Assembly: GCA_002338715.1 (NCBI GenBank)
Contig: DDIR01000098.1
Location: 1,238-46,300, forward strand
DNA from: Phycisphaerales bacterium UBA1845
GTDB taxonomy: Bacteria; Planctomycetota; Phycisphaerae; UBA1845
DNA length: 45,063 nucleotides
Direction of reading: 5' to 3'
Shown: one piece after another, positions 16,166 through 24,009 of the stretch
How positions within the stretch are numbered: position 1 is the stretch's first letter
How the letters are laid out: every line of letters begins with the position of its first letter
Program-made: the position numbers and the translations under genes
The notes under the pieces: generated by a model
Told to the model about the DNA's origin: nothing
Database searches by the model: none
The model's input: the letters and a program-made list of their open reading frames with translations, nothing else

Positions 16166-17593
16166 ATGCGTCAAAATGTCGAAGAAATCCTCAAAGATGT
16201 GCGTGAATCGCTGGAAATCGGCGATACCGCACGCCTGACGGCTCAGCTGGAAGCGGTTCACCCGGCTGACCTCGCGGATATTTATTCCGTTCTCAACGAC
16301 GATCACCGCTCGCAATTGGTGTTTTCGCTGCCCCCAAGGGCGACGGCTGCCCTCATTGCGGAACTGGATGAAGCGGAGAGAAGCGAAGCCGTCGAAGACA
16401 TCGACGCCTCAGAACTGTCCGAAGTCGTGACCGAGTTGGATCCGGACGATGCGGCTGACGTCCTTTTGGAACTGACTGACGAACAGCGCGAATTCGTTCT
16501 GGATCAACTGCCCGACGAGCAGTCTGATCGACTCGAAGAATTGCTTGAATTCGACGAAGAGTCAGCCGGTGGAATCATGACCCCGGACCTCATCGCGTTG
16601 CCGCAAAAGGCGACGGTTCGTGAGGCGGTGGACGCGGTGCGCCAGGCGGCAGAAGGAGCGGACGTCCACTACGTTTATACGGTTGACGATGACAATCGGC
16701 TGGTTGGGTTGGTGCCGCTTCGCCTGTTGGTGACGAGTCGGGACAACACGTCACTGGCGTCGATCAGCGTTGAAGATCCGGTGGTTGTGCATGTCGACGA
16801 CGACCAGGAAGACGTCGCCAACAAGATGCGCAAGTACGACCTGACCACGGTTCCGGTCATCGACGGCGACGGTCGGTTGCGCGGTCAGATCACGCACGAC
16901 GACGTGCTTGATATTGCGGAAGAAGAAGCGGCGGAAGACATCTATCTGATGGCCGGTACAGCGCCGGAGGAATTGGAAGATGTCTCATCGTTTCGGGCTG
17001 CTTCGTATCGATTGCGTTGGCTGCTTGCGTGCATGATTGGAACGACGATCAGCGCGATGATCGTTGGCAGTTTCAATCACGCGGTCCCGCATAAAATATA
17101 TCTGGCGATGGTGATGTTCGTTCCCATGATGGGGGCGATGGGTGGAAACAGCGGTATTCAGATTTCAACGATTCTGGTGCGAGCACTGGCCACCGGTGAT
17201 CTGGCGTCGACCAAGATTCGCTTGATGATTGCCCGAGAGATTCCCATCACATTGATCATGGCGCCGTGTTGTGGCGCGATGGCCGCGCTGATCGTTTTCT
17301 TTGGCCTGCCATTCCTGCAAAGTTGGGGGATGGTCTATCCGGAAGTGCCGCGTTACCTGATGACGGCGGCTGTCGGTTGCGGCATGACCGTTGCGATCCT
17401 GACGGCGTCTGTGCTGGGCATGTCGCTGCCGTATTTGTTTAAGAAGTTTGGTGTCGACCCGGCGATCGCATCGGGACCGGTCGTCACAACGATGAACGAT
17501 ATCGTGAGCGTGTTGTCTTATTTCTTGATCGGTTCGTTGATTCTGGGGGGCGGGCAGGCTGCGACGGCTTTGACCGCTGCCCTTGGCTTTTAA
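16166..17593 (+). CDS. mgtE: Magnesium transporter MgtE
   Basis: A 475-residue Mg2+ channel of the inner membrane. The order is as in the family: an acidic N domain (to about residue 125, with repeated DLADIYSVL- and DAADVLLEL-like helices), two CBS domains (about 130-255) that sense magnesium, a linker helix, then five transmembrane segments. The pore signature MGAMGGNSGIQIS and the last-helix motif DPAIASGPVVTTMNDI are intact. It follows holB by 140 bases and probably has its own promoter. The gene ends 40 bases before a tRNA-Ala that runs the other way. Confidence 0.96.
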   Translation: MRQNVEEILKDVRESLEIGDTARLTAQLEAVHPADLADIYSVLNDDHRSQLVFSLPPRATAALIAELDEAERSEAVEDIDASELSEVVTELDPDDAADVLLELTDEQREFVLDQLPDEQSDRLEELLEFDEESAGGIMTPDLIALPQKATVREAVDAVRQAAEGADVHYVYTVDDDNRLVGLVPLRLLVTSRDNTSLASISVEDPVVVHVDDDQEDVANKMRKYDLTTVPVIDGDGRLRGQITHDDVLDIAEEEAAEDIYLMAGTAPEELEDVSSFRAASYRLRWLLACMIGTTISAMIVGSFNHAVPHKIYLAMVMFVPMMGAMGGNSGIQISTILVRALATGDLASTKIRLMIAREIPITLIMAPCCGAMAALIVFFGLPFLQSWGMVYPEVPRYLMTAAVGCGMTVAILTASVLGMSLPYLFKKFGVDPAIASGPVVTTMNDIVSVLSYFLIGSLILGGGQAATALTAALGF

Positions 17594-17633
17594 CGCAACG
17601 TGTTCTGACCCGGGTGAAAACGGCAGGAAAAAC

Positions 17634-17705
17634 TGGAGTCGATCGGACTCGAACCGACAACCCCCGCGTTGCAAACGCGGTGCTCTCCCATTGAGCTACG
17701 ACCCC
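17634..17705 (-). tRNA. tRNA-Ala (anticodon TGC)
   Basis: A 72-base cloverleaf. The acceptor stem GGGGTCG pairs with CGACTCC and includes the G3:U70 wobble that identifies alanine tRNA. The anticodon loop TTTGCAA gives TGC, and the T loop is TTCGAGT. CCA is not encoded. A run of five T follows the gene on its own strand. It lies 176 bases downstream of a tRNA-Ile on the same strand with no rRNA genes nearby. Confidence 0.97.
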
Positions 17706-17750
17706 TTTGGAAACAACAGCCTGCCTGAGGGGATGCTACCGATCGCTTCT

Positions 17751-17769
17751 GATTGAGGCACGCTCAATC
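17751..17769. repeat. Small hairpin between microprotein ORF and tRNA-Ala
   Basis: GATTGAG and CTCAATC form a perfect 7-base stem with a 5-base loop. It lies between the end of the 24-residue ORF and the tRNA-Ala gene. No T-run follows, so it is more likely a processing or stability structure than a terminator. Confidence 0.4.
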
Positions 17770-17784
17770 TGATTTCTTGGGGCC

Positions 17785-17859
17785 TCAGCCGCCTCCCTTG
17801 GTGGCGACGTAGAGGGCCAAGGCACCAAACGCGACGATCGCGATCCAATCCCACTGCAT
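17785..17859 (-). CDS. Possible 24-residue single-helix membrane microprotein
   Basis: A very short ORF lying between tRNA-Ile and tRNA-Ala on the same strand. It begins MQWDWIAIVAFGALALYVAT and ends with a lysine and three glycines before TGA. The middle is a clear membrane helix (about residues 5-20) flanked by Asp/Trp on one side and Lys on the other. An AAGGA lies eight bases upstream of the ATG, an ideal ribosome site. Together these are stronger support than length alone gives. It would be co-transcribed with the two tRNAs. Function is unknown; I recognise no family. Confidence 0.5.
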   Translation of the reverse strand: MQWDWIAIVAFGALALYVATKGGG

Positions 17860-17880
17860 GCAGCTAATCCTTGAAGAGAA

Positions 17881-17953
17881 TGGGCCCACCAGGACTTGAA
17901 CCTGGGACCTCGTCGTTATCAGCGACGCGCTCTGCCAACTGAGCTATGAGCCC
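17881..17953 (-). tRNA. tRNA-Ile (anticodon GAT)
   Basis: A 73-base cloverleaf: acceptor GGGCTCA with TGGGCCC, D arm GCTC-AGTTGGCA-GAGC, anticodon loop CTGATAA (GAT), T arm CCAGG-TTCAAGT-CCTGG. CCA is not encoded. It is the first gene of a small minus-strand unit. tRNA-Ile(GAT) and tRNA-Ala(TGC) normally sit together in the 16S-23S spacer; here the pair stands without rRNA genes. Confidence 0.97.
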
Positions 17954-18056
17954 GACTTCCTGCGATTCGACCCAGCGTGTAGAGCTTAAACAGGTCAAAG
18001 GCGGCTCGCGATGGCAGGCGATCATCCATGCTCACCATCGGCTTGCGAGAAGCGAT

Positions 18057-18084
18057 ACTCTAATAAGCACTCGGGCTCTGTCAA
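18057..18084 (-). promoter_or_regulatory. Promoter of the tRNA-Ile / microprotein / tRNA-Ala unit
   Basis: On the minus strand a consensus TTGACA (18079-18084) is followed after 16 bases by TAGAGT (18057-18062). Transcription would start near 18050, about 100 bases before tRNA-Ile. The -35 match is perfect and the -10 is moderate. Confidence 0.5.
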
Positions 18085-18220
18085 TATGGCGCGAATGAAT
18101 GAGTTCTCAAATCGGAAGAATCGCCAACAATTCATAAGCACAGCACTGGAGGCGAGTTAGCATCGCCACCGAATCGTCAGCCCGATCATGCGTTTGGAGG
18201 CGGATCGCCTCAATACCGAC

Positions 18221-18249
18221 TTGAATCCTGTGTTCCGGATAATCATAAT
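18221..18249 (+). promoter_or_regulatory. Candidate promoter of the cohesin/dockerin-like gene
   Basis: TTGAAT (18221-18226) and CATAAT (18244-18249) are 17 bases apart. Transcription from here would give a leader of about 138 bases before the start codon at 18394. The rest of the 440-base gap between tRNA-Ile and that gene shows no further gene. Confidence 0.45.
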
Positions 18250-18393
18250 AAGGGGTTTGCGTCAGAGGTATAAGCAGAATCCGTCCATTTCCAGGCTGCG
18301 TCACGTCCTTGGCCGGGCAAGACGTCAGATAGCCGCCCACGCGCAGTTGCGCGCTCGTGCGGTAAAGGGGCGGAAGATGGGGAAGGAAGCATC

Positions 18394-19428
18394 ATGCAGC
18401 AAACTCACCGGGCTTATGGTCCGTCAACGCTTTCTCAGTTCCGCGGAATTGGCAGTCGCCACACGAAATCCCGTCGCATGAGACCGTCGCTGGTGGCGGC
18501 TTTGGCGATTGCGCTTGCGGGCTTTGCGACGACCGTGTCGGCTGACCCTGCCGCACATTTTGAATTGCGACTTGGTGCATCCGAGTCAGATGCTGTGATT
18601 AATATCGGTGAATCGCTCGAACTCGAAGTATGGGTCGAAATCACGGATCCCCCAGACGCAAACTCGATGATGAACAGCTTCGCGTTCTTTCTGAAAGCGG
18701 ACACTTCCGAGGTCATCACTTACAACGGCGACTTTGTTCCGGCGCCGGCCTTTTCCGGCTGGAGCCCGTTGAGCTCCGGCATGGACAACTTGCCGGACAC
18801 GGGTGATTTCGATCGTGCGTACTTCACATTCCAGACACAGACGCCGGAAGGAATCGGTGCGCCGACACGATTGGGGACGTTCACGGTGTCGGGCCTGGAA
18901 CTGGGAACAGTGGGTTATGAGTTTTCGATTCAGATTCCGCAGCGACTTTGGTCTGTTGGCATCACCGGTCAGATTCTTCAAGGACCCCAGGTGACGGGAT
19001 CAATCGCACCGGAAGTCGCTTCCATTGAAGTTGTCGATGAGCCCATCGCGCGATCAGCCGACGCGGACGGCGATTGCGATATCGACCTGCGCGATTACCG
19101 CGAACTTCAGCTCTGTGCGGTACCGGACGGCCAAATGGTGTCGACCAATGGCTGCGAACTGCTCGACTTAAACGGTGACAACTTCATTGACGGGGCGGAT
19201 ACGAATTTGCTGGTGGAGCAGATTACTGGTGCGATGCCCTGGCCGGGCGACATGGACATCGATGGCGATGTCGATCTCGCCGACTACGCCCGCTTCCAGA
19301 TTTGTCTGACCGGCTTTGCTGAACCGGGCCTGGAAGAATTCTGCGCGTACATCGATATCAACCGTGACTCATCGCTGGATGAAAACGACTACAAGAAATT
19401 CCACGACAATCTCGTCGGACCGCAGTAA
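18394..19428 (+). CDS. Secreted protein with cohesin-like domain and dockerin-type calcium loops
   Basis: A 344-residue exported protein. A hydrophobic signal segment (about residues 31-48, cleavage near VSA-DPA) is preceded by an unusually long basic start; the ATG at 18394 is kept because AAGGA lies six bases upstream, whereas the ATG at 18478 has none. Residues about 55-215 are a beta-rich domain resembling cohesin-like modules (INIGESLELEVWVEI, TRLGTFTVSGLEL). Four calcium loops follow: DADGDCDIDLRD (223), DLNGDNFIDGAD (258), DIDGDVDLADYA (288) and DINRDSSLDEND (321), arranged as two dockerin-like pairs. Such proteins are common in Planctomycetes. Partner and role are unknown. Confidence 0.8.
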   Translation: MQQTHRAYGPSTLSQFRGIGSRHTKSRRMRPSLVAALAIALAGFATTVSADPAAHFELRLGASESDAVINIGESLELEVWVEITDPPDANSMMNSFAFFLKADTSEVITYNGDFVPAPAFSGWSPLSSGMDNLPDTGDFDRAYFTFQTQTPEGIGAPTRLGTFTVSGLELGTVGYEFSIQIPQRLWSVGITGQILQGPQVTGSIAPEVASIEVVDEPIARSADADGDCDIDLRDYRELQLCAVPDGQMVSTNGCELLDLNGDNFIDGADTNLLVEQITGAMPWPGDMDIDGDVDLADYARFQICLTGFAEPGLEEFCAYIDINRDSSLDENDYKKFHDNLVGPQ

Positions 19429-19523
19429 TCACTTTCCAAATAGCAAATGACGGGCAATGCCTTGTGCAAATGGTTTGACGTTGAAGCCTCGACACAAGGC
19501 GGCGCCCGAGGTACGGTCGGTGC

Positions 19524-20081
19524 ATGACAACAGGACACGTATTCATCGCAACGAGCCTGGACGGATTCATCGCCCGCACAGACGGTGATCTGGATTGGCT
19601 GATGAAGTTCAACACGGATGGGGAAGACCACGGATTCGACGCATTGATGGCTTCCGTTGAGGGGCTTGTCATGGGCAGGGGCACGTTTGAAAAGGTGCTC
19701 ACTTTCGGCGAATGGCCCTACACGAAACCGGTGATTGTGCTGAGTCGAACCATGAAGGATTCGGATGTCCCGGATCATTTGCGCGGCAAGGTTCGCCTGT
19801 CCGCCGCACCCCCGAGGATTCTGATGGAGCAATTGAACGCCGAGGGTTGGCGCGGCGCTTACGTGGATGGTGGGAAGGTCATTCAATCGTTCCTTGCGGA
19901 GGGGCTGATCGCGGACATGCTACTGACCCGCGTTCCGGTCTTGATTGGCGAAGGCCTGCCGCTGTTTGGAGCCCTTCCGCACGACATCGGCTTGGAGCAT
20001 CTGGAAACGAAAGCCTTCCCATCGGGATTGGTCAGCTCAAGATACCGGGTTAACCCGCGAAACGCCGTCGAATCCCGTTGA
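19524..20081 (+). CDS. Dihydrofolate reductase-fold protein (RibD C-terminal type)
   Basis: A 185-residue NADPH-binding protein of the DHFR/RibD-C superfamily. Seen: VFIATSLDGFIARTDGDLDWL at the N-terminus (split here only by reading), VMGRGTFEKVLTF for the cofactor loop, KPVIVLSRT, and YVDGGKVIQSFL where NADPH phosphates sit. Family members are often annotated only as dihydrofolate reductase family; a true folate role is not implied, and this does not replace FolA with confidence. It stands alone between the secreted protein and the sigma factor leader. Confidence 0.9.
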   Translation: MTTGHVFIATSLDGFIARTDGDLDWLMKFNTDGEDHGFDALMASVEGLVMGRGTFEKVLTFGEWPYTKPVIVLSRTMKDSDVPDHLRGKVRLSAAPPRILMEQLNAEGWRGAYVDGGKVIQSFLAEGLIADMLLTRVPVLIGEGLPLFGALPHDIGLEHLETKAFPSGLVSSRYRVNPRNAVESR

Positions 20082-20502
20082 AGACGTCCAATCCGATTGT
20101 CCCCCAATTCGCCAGATCCTGCCCCGAATCTGCCAATTAACTACAGACGGGTTCCCGACATATCCGCGCAATTCTTGCGCAAAGGGGCGATTTTCGGTCG
20201 ACCTCAGCCGTTTTGAAAAAAATCTTTAGCGAAAAATGGCGACGCGCGGCAGCGTTGAAATCGGGGGGATGGGCTGTTTATCAGCCCTGTGCAATCGATT
20301 TCCTTCTCAAATTAACCGATGTGACAAGATGGAATTCTTCCCATTTTGACTAGTCTAATCAGATAGCCCAAACCGACTAAGGGAAGGTTCTGCCAGAAGG
20401 ATTGGAGAAAGTCACAAGCCCGTTACTTCGGCAGGGTGAACAAGGAAGCCAAAACCCAAAAAAGAACCGCAAGTCTTAGTACTTCGACAAGGAGCATTGC
20501 AG
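20082..20502 (+). other. Long non-coding leader of the sigma factor gene
   Basis: This stretch of about 420 bases holds no convincing ORF. It contains a perfect GGGCTG-TTTAT-CAGCCC hairpin (20271-20287), A/T-rich tracts around 20213-20235 and an AAGGAG ribosome site near its end. I see no promoter that fits well and no known riboswitch or small RNA. A long regulated leader or an unrecognised small RNA are both possible. Confidence 0.4.
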
Positions 20503-21291
20503 ATGGCGCGCAAGCAACAGACAGCCTCACCGGTCGATAAGGTTTGGAAGCGATTTTTGAAGACCCGCAAAGTCGCCGACCGCAATCATCTGGTCGTCAA
20601 TTATGCCCACTTGGTTCATGCCCACGCGGCTCGGTTGTCCAGACGCCTGCCGGCTCAGATTACTTACGATGAAATATGCAGCGCCGCGTTTGACGGATTG
20701 ATCGAAGCCGTTGAAGCATACGACCCCCGCCACAAAGCCAAGTTCGAAACATTCTGTCAGCAGCGTATTTCCGGAGCCGTGATGGACTGGCTCCGCAGCC
20801 TCGACCCGCAGAGTCGAACCGTGCGTACGTTTGAAAAGCGTCGCATGAAAGCCAAGGAAATGCTCGACACGGAAAACTGTCGTCCGCCAACGGCCAACGA
20901 AATCGCCGATCGCATGGGCGTCGATGTTCAGCGCTATGAAGATCTGTCGCGTCTTTCGCAGTTGGGCAAGGAAGTCCACTTCAGCGCCATGGAATCAGAA
21001 GACGGCGCCCGCACCCGTGGCCCGTCGCGCTCATGGGATGTTCGCGACACGCACAGCGTCGACCCTGCACTCAGCACCTCGCGTCAACTGCTCACCGAAC
21101 ACATCAGCAAGGGACTCGCCCGCGAAGAGCGTTTGATTCTCGTGCTTTATTATTACGAAGAACTGACGATGGCCGAGATCGGAACCGTCTTGAATCTCTC
21201 CGAGTCGCGCGTCAGCCAGATCCACAAGGATATCCTGCAACGTCTGCGTCAGCGTTTTGGTTCGTCGCTGGCTGAGGAGTTGGCCGCCTGA
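20503..21291 (+). CDS. Alternative sigma factor, FliA/WhiG-like
   Basis: A 262-residue sigma-70 family protein with regions 2, 3 and 4. Region 2 starts around NHLVVNYAHLVHAHAARL and includes CSAAFDGLIEAVEAYDP, FETFCQQRISGAVMDWLRSL. Region 3 includes PPTANEIADRMGVD. Region 4 is TMAEIGTVLNLSESRVSQIH. This layout, lacking regions 1.1, matches the FliA/WhiG class. The ATG at 20503 has AAGGAG eight bases upstream; the frame can be extended two codons to a TTG. No flagellar gene is near, so a role other than motility is possible. A strong terminator follows the gene. Confidence 0.93.
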   Translation: MARKQQTASPVDKVWKRFLKTRKVADRNHLVVNYAHLVHAHAARLSRRLPAQITYDEICSAAFDGLIEAVEAYDPRHKAKFETFCQQRISGAVMDWLRSLDPQSRTVRTFEKRRMKAKEMLDTENCRPPTANEIADRMGVDVQRYEDLSRLSQLGKEVHFSAMESEDGARTRGPSRSWDVRDTHSVDPALSTSRQLLTEHISKGLAREERLILVLYYYEELTMAEIGTVLNLSESRVSQIHKDILQRLRQRFGSSLAEELAA

Positions 21292-21363
21292 GATTGAGGT
21301 CGGCTGATTCCTTCACTGCTCGCAGAGCAGTGGCACATTCAATATCGTTTTTTGTTCCTTCGG

Positions 21364-21391
21364 AATGGCCACGACATGTGGCCATTTTTTT
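21364..21391 (+). terminator. Rho-independent terminator after the sigma factor gene
   Basis: AATGGCCAC and GTGGCCATT form a perfect 9-base stem with a 5-base loop, followed by a run of seven T. It ends transcription 73 bases after the sigma factor stop codon and separates it from truA. Confidence 0.9.
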
Positions 21392-21455
21392 ATGCGCACA
21401 GGGCTTGCGGTTCTATTCGGTCGCTTGTTGGTCGTGTGTTGTTTATGATGCGCGT

Positions 21456-22250
21456 ATGGAGCGGAATTTGAAAATGGTGGTGGCGTATGATGGCACCGAC
21501 TTTCACGGTTGGCAGCGGCAGCCGGGTCTGCGCACGGTCCAGGGCGAGCTTGAAGCGGCGGCTCAACGCGTGCTGCGCCATCCGTTTTCAATTCGCGGCA
21601 GCGGGCGGACGGATTCGGGCGTTCATGCGCGCGGGCAGGTGGCCAACGTTCACACGACGTGTACGATTCCGAGTGACAAACTGCGTCATGCCATTGGCGG
21701 ACGATTGCCCGAAGACATGAGTCTGCTCGACGTGAGCGATGTGCATCCGGAGTTTGATGCGATCTCGTCGGCGACGAGCAAGTGCTACCGCTACCGGATT
21801 TACAACAACTCGCGCCGGCCCGTCGATCGGCAGAGTCAGCGCTACACGTACCACTGCTGGCATGAACTCGATGTCGAGCGGATGCACGACGCCGCGTTTC
21901 ATTTCCTGGGCACGATGGATTTCAGCGCGATGGCCGGTGCCGGCTGTGAACGCGAAACGATGGTTCGCACGGTCCTCCGCTGCGATGTGCATCGGCATTT
22001 CGATGAAATTCGCATCGACGTGGTGGGGAAAGGGTTTCTTTATCACCAGGTGCGCAACATGGCCGGCACACTCGTGGAGATCGGGCGCGGACATTGGCCC
22101 GTCGATAAACTTCCCGAGATTCTCGAGAGCAAAGATCGGCGCAATGCCGGTCCGACCGCGCCGGCAGAAGGCTTGAGCCTGCAATGGGTACAGTACCCGC
22201 CCAACCTCCTGCAACCACCGCCTGATTCTTCGCCCAACCCACATTCTTAG
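21456..22250 (+). CDS. truA: tRNA pseudouridine synthase A
   Basis: Makes pseudouridine at positions 38-40 of tRNA anticodon stems. The catalytic aspartate is in GSGRTDSGVHARGQV, and the substrate-binding segments VVAYDGTDFHGWQRQPG and FLYHQVRNMAGTLVEIGRG are complete. The ATG at 21456 gives 264 residues, the family's usual length; the open frame extends 54 codons upstream through the sigma factor terminator and is rejected. It leads a plus-strand run with an ABC exporter and a glycosyltransferase. Confidence 0.95.
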   Translation: MERNLKMVVAYDGTDFHGWQRQPGLRTVQGELEAAAQRVLRHPFSIRGSGRTDSGVHARGQVANVHTTCTIPSDKLRHAIGGRLPEDMSLLDVSDVHPEFDAISSATSKCYRYRIYNNSRRPVDRQSQRYTYHCWHELDVERMHDAAFHFLGTMDFSAMAGAGCERETMVRTVLRCDVHRHFDEIRIDVVGKGFLYHQVRNMAGTLVEIGRGHWPVDKLPEILESKDRRNAGPTAPAEGLSLQWVQYPPNLLQPPPDSSPNPHS

Positions 22251-22256
22251 CATACA

Positions 22257-23153
22257 ATGCGGCTTATGAATGTCGTCGAAATCCACAATCTGGCCAAGAG
22301 CTATCAAGATGTTGTGGCGCTGCGGGACGTGTCGCTAACCGTACCGACAGGTTCGCGGTTTGGTTTTCTTGGACCCAACGGTGCGGGAAAGTCCACGACA
22401 CTGCGCATCTTAATTGGATTGCTGCGGGCGAGCGGTGGAAGCGCCCGCGTGTTCGGTTTGGATGCGTGGGGCGAATCGACGGCGATTCGAAAGCGGCTTG
22501 CCTATTTGTCGGGTGATGCGCGGTTGTATGGCGGGATGACGGGGCACGGGCTGTTGAGGTTCGTGGACCGAGCGCGCGGGGGCGGCGGATGGGCGGAAGC
22601 TTTGCGCCTGTGCGAGCGATTTGAGTTGGCCGCAGAGCGAAAGATCCGCAGCTACTCCAAAGGGATGCGGCAGAAGCTCGCGATCATCCAGGCGCTGATG
22701 CATAAACCGGAACTCTTGATTCTCGACGAACCCACCAGCGGACTCGATCCTTTGATGCAGCAGGCGCTGTACGACGAGTTGCGCGACGCGACGGCTGAGG
22801 GACGCACGGTGCTGTTTTCCAGCCATACGCTGAGCGAAGTGGAGCAACTGTGCGATCAGGTCGCGATCGTTCGCAGCGGCAGGATTGTGGAGGCCGGTAC
22901 GACCGAGTCGCTGCGGAAACGGGCGCTTCGGCGCGTCGTCTTGAAGCATTGCAACCAATTGCCCGAATCGTTTTCAACGCCAGAAGGATTGACGGTTCAC
23001 GGGACGAAGAATGGCACTGTCACCGGCACGTGGTCGGGACCGGTCGATCCGTTGATTGCATGGCTTTCAACGCTGCAACTCGATGATGTGTCGATCAGTC
23101 AGCCGAGCCTGGAAGATCTGTTCGCGACGTACTACCGAGAGCAGGGGGACTAG
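22257..23153 (+). CDS. ABC-2 type transporter ATP-binding protein
   Basis: A 298-residue ATPase: Walker A GPNGAGKST, signature YSKGMRQK, Walker B LLILDEPTSGLDP and H-loop SSHTL, followed by a C-terminal domain of about 80 residues. The start may be the ATG at 22266, three codons in, which begins nearer the conserved VVEIHNLAKSYQDVVAL. It lies 6 bases after truA and 6 before its permease. It is not close in sequence to the ATPase at 6901, so the two exporters are different systems. Confidence 0.94.
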   Translation: MRLMNVVEIHNLAKSYQDVVALRDVSLTVPTGSRFGFLGPNGAGKSTTLRILIGLLRASGGSARVFGLDAWGESTAIRKRLAYLSGDARLYGGMTGHGLLRFVDRARGGGGWAEALRLCERFELAAERKIRSYSKGMRQKLAIIQALMHKPELLILDEPTSGLDPLMQQALYDELRDATAEGRTVLFSSHTLSEVEQLCDQVAIVRSGRIVEAGTTESLRKRALRRVVLKHCNQLPESFSTPEGLTVHGTKNGTVTGTWSGPVDPLIAWLSTLQLDDVSISQPSLEDLFATYYREQGD

Positions 23154-23159
23154 CGGCGT

Positions 23160-23972
23160 ATGAATGTGGCCCTGTTTCTAAAAACGCTGCGCGATCATCG
23201 GGTATTCATCATCGGTGGGTGTTTTCTGGTGGTGTTGTTCGTCGTGGTGTTTCTGTTTGCGATCGATTCGCTGCCGATGGAGCAGACGGAAGTCTGGATG
23301 AACGTCCCCTGGATCAAGTCGCTGATCAGTTCGCTGATGGGTTCGGAGATGACCGGGGCGTTTGAGACCAGCGGGATGGCCACGTTTGTGTTTACGCATC
23401 CGGTGGTGCTGGCCGTCGTGATTGCACTCGTGTTTTCGATCGGCAGTGCCTCGCTCGTGGGCGAGATCGATCGCGGGACGATTGATTTGCTCGCGAGTTT
23501 GCCGATTTCGCGATCGAGCATTTACGTTTCGGTGTCGACGGCGCTGATCGCGTGCGGGCCAATGCTCTGCGTGTCGCTTTGGGGCGGCGTGTTGATTGGC
23601 AGATGGCTGACCGGGCAGAGTGACATCCGCATGGATGATCTTGCGTTGGTGGCGGCACAGTTCTTCTTTGTGTACGTGTTTCTTTGCGGGATGGCGCTGG
23701 GTGTTTCGGCGATGTGTAGCCGGCGGCAGGTGGCGCTGGCGATTTGCTTTGGTGTTGTTCTTTATGCGTTCACCGTCAATGTTCTATCCGCATTTTGGCC
23801 GGCGCTTGAAATCGTTTCATACAGCAGTTTCTTTCGCTACTACGGTCCATTGAAAATTGTCGAAGCCCACGCGGTTCAGTGGGGATCGGTGTTGGTGTTG
23901 ACTGTTGCGGGGGCGGTGTTGTGGACGGCGGGTTTGTTGGTGTTTCGGTCGCGTGATTTTCCGTCGACGTGA
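23160..23972 (+). CDS. ABC-2 type transporter permease
   Basis: A 270-residue membrane protein with six hydrophobic segments, the first being FIIGGCFLVVLFVVVFLFAI and the last VLVLTVAGAVLWTAGLLVF. The segment EIDRGTIDLLASLPISRSSIYVS is typical of ABC-2 permeases. It starts just after the ATPase gene and forms an exporter with it. A glycosyltransferase follows 37 bases later, which suggests, but does not show, that the cargo is related to envelope sugar. Confidence 0.88.
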   Translation: MNVALFLKTLRDHRVFIIGGCFLVVLFVVVFLFAIDSLPMEQTEVWMNVPWIKSLISSLMGSEMTGAFETSGMATFVFTHPVVLAVVIALVFSIGSASLVGEIDRGTIDLLASLPISRSSIYVSVSTALIACGPMLCVSLWGGVLIGRWLTGQSDIRMDDLALVAAQFFFVYVFLCGMALGVSAMCSRRQVALAICFGVVLYAFTVNVLSAFWPALEIVSYSSFFRYYGPLKIVEAHAVQWGSVLVLTVAGAVLWTAGLLVFRSRDFPST

Positions 23973-24009
23973 TGGGGATTGGCGCGATGTCGGACTTTGA
24001 GATAAGCGG

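Noticed and set aside
18107..18340. A 77-codon minus-strand frame upstream of the cohesin/dockerin-like gene
   Set aside because: No ribosome site and no recognisable fold, and it overlaps the candidate promoter of the downstream gene.
18376..18400. GGGGAAGGAAGC resembling the tip of bacterial SRP RNA
   Set aside because: The flanking CAGG/AGCAG pairing of the SRP RNA domain IV loop is missing; it is better explained as the ribosome site of the following gene.
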